Made by a program: the position numbers and the translations under genes
Shown: piece after piece, positions 5,607 to 5,951 of the stretch
Numbering within the stretch: the stretch's first letter is position 1
Layout: each line of letters starts with the position of its first letter
The notes under the pieces: model-generated
Told to the model about the DNA's origin: nothing
Database searches by the model: none
What the model saw: only the letters and a program-made list of their open reading frames with translations
NCBI GenBank assembly: GCA_003545125.1
Contig: DQCI01000332.1
Span: 3,692 to 9,642, forward strand
Direction: 5' to 3'
Length of the DNA stretch: 5,951 nt
From: Paracoccaceae bacterium
GTDB lineage: Bacteria; Pseudomonadota; Alphaproteobacteria; Rhodobacterales; Rhodobacteraceae

Positions 5607-5951
5607 ATGTTCAGCTTCAATCCGGACCGCAGCCAATACCCGGCCGAGGGGCCCGACGGCAAGCTTGAGGTCGATCTCGAGACCGGCAAGTTCCTCAAGC
5701 TCTGGCACGGTCCCAACCACCCCGGCATCACCGGGAACATGGCGCTCGAAGTCACCATCAACGGCGACGAAGTGGTCGAGGCCAAGACCCGCGTGGGCTA
5801 TCTGCACCGCGGATTTGAAAAGCTGATGGAGCGGCGCACCTTCATCCAGGTCTTCCCGATCGTCTGCCGGATCTGCGTGCCCGAGCCCGATTTCAACGAG
5901 TATTGCTATGCTGCCGCCGTCGAGGAACTCGCCGGCATCGAGGTGCCGGAG
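5607..5951 (+). CDS. NuoD / group 4 hydrogenase large-subunit-like protein (MbhL/MbxL-like), 3' end cut by the window
   Basis: 115 residues are visible and the frame is still open at the window edge; family members usually have about 380-430 residues or more. Recognisable blocks: LWHGPNHPGITGN (32-44) equals the N-terminal 'GPQHPAxHG' strand; VGYLHRGFEKLMERRTFIQV (63-82) equals the 'GxLHRGxEKLxExxxYxQ' helix; FPIVCRICVPEPDFNEYCYA (83-102) and AAVEELAGIEVP (103-114) equal NuoD 'LPYFDRLDYVS....HAYALAVEKLLGIEVP'. The alignment to NuoD is gap-free over this last stretch, and is also gap-free to the hydrogenase motif RxCGxC...SVE..MGI. In that register C90 matches the first Ni-ligand cysteine, but the second is Glu93, and the visible C87-C90 pair is offset by three residues. 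The complex I quinone residues (second His of HPxxH, Tyr of LDY) are T42 and V91. It is therefore probably neither a quinone reductase nor a standard hydrogenase. The C-terminal cysteine motif, if any, lies outside the window. Confidence 0.92.
   Translation, partial: MFSFNPDRSQYPAEGPDGKLEVDLETGKFLKLWHGPNHPGITGNMALEVTINGDEVVEAKTRVGYLHRGFEKLMERRTFIQVFPIVCRICVPEPDFNEYCYAAAVEELAGIEVPE

Noticed and set aside
5607..5951. Calling the last gene a functional [NiFe]-hydrogenase large subunit because of the CRIC motif
   Set aside because: Gap-free alignment puts this CxxC three residues out of register, with Glu at the second cysteine position, so the motif alone does not support hydrogenase activity.
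1..5951. Ordinary complex I (nuo) operon
   Set aside because: The gene order, MrpC-like subunit, double antiporter fusion, three-cysteine NuoB and absent quinone-binding residues all disagree with standard complex I, despite clear homology of each subunit.

Overview
The window is one uninterrupted stretch of coding DNA on the + strand. It holds six tightly packed genes, the first and last cut by the window edges, and together they form the core of a membrane-bound respiratory complex of the complex I / group 4 [NiFe]-hydrogenase / Mrp-antiporter superfamily. The DNA is GC-rich with strong G/C preference at third codon positions. The protein sequences look bacterial and proteobacterial, most likely alphaproteobacterial; that assignment is an inference from composition and style, not from a marker gene.

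Layout: (1) the end of an MrpC/NuoK-like small membrane subunit (to 324); (2) a 1050-residue protein that fuses two complete antiporter-like (NuoL/M/N, MrpA/D) subunits (318-3470); (3) a NuoH-like membrane anchor (3467-4372); (4) a NuoB-like iron-sulfur subunit (4377-5069); (5) a NuoC-like subunit (5071-5604); (6) the first 115 residues of a NuoD / hydrogenase-large-subunit-like protein (5607 to the edge). Genes overlap by 7 and 4 nt or are separated by 4, 1 and 2 nt, so this is one operon with likely translational coupling. I see no promoter, terminator, RNA gene, repeat, CRISPR or mobile element, and no non-coding stretch longer than 4 nt.

The order MrpC-like, antiporter-like x2, NuoH, NuoB, NuoC, NuoD matches, as I recall it, the G-H-H'-M-J-K-L order of the archaeal MBX/MBS (membrane-bound sulfane-sulfur reductase) operons. 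It differs from complex I (nuoA-N) and from archaeal MBH, where the NuoH-like gene follows the large subunit. The active-site region is also neither complex I nor hydrogenase. The large subunit aligns without gaps to both families, but lacks the second cysteine of the hydrogenase N-terminal motif (Glu instead) and both quinone-headgroup residues of complex I (Thr and Val instead). The NuoB-like subunit keeps only three of the four proximal-cluster cysteines. Three-cysteine ('site-differentiated') coordination is, as I recall, the feature proposed to let archaeal MBS reduce sulfane sulfur.

Working model: a bacterial energy-converting hydrogenase-related (Ehr) / MBS-like complex. It would couple an unknown redox reaction, possibly on sulfane sulfur or a disulfide, through the NuoB/C/D/H module to ion translocation by a double-length antiporter protein and Mrp-like subunits. 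The rest of the large subunit, a NuoI-like ferredoxin subunit and the remaining Mrp-like subunits should lie just outside the window.
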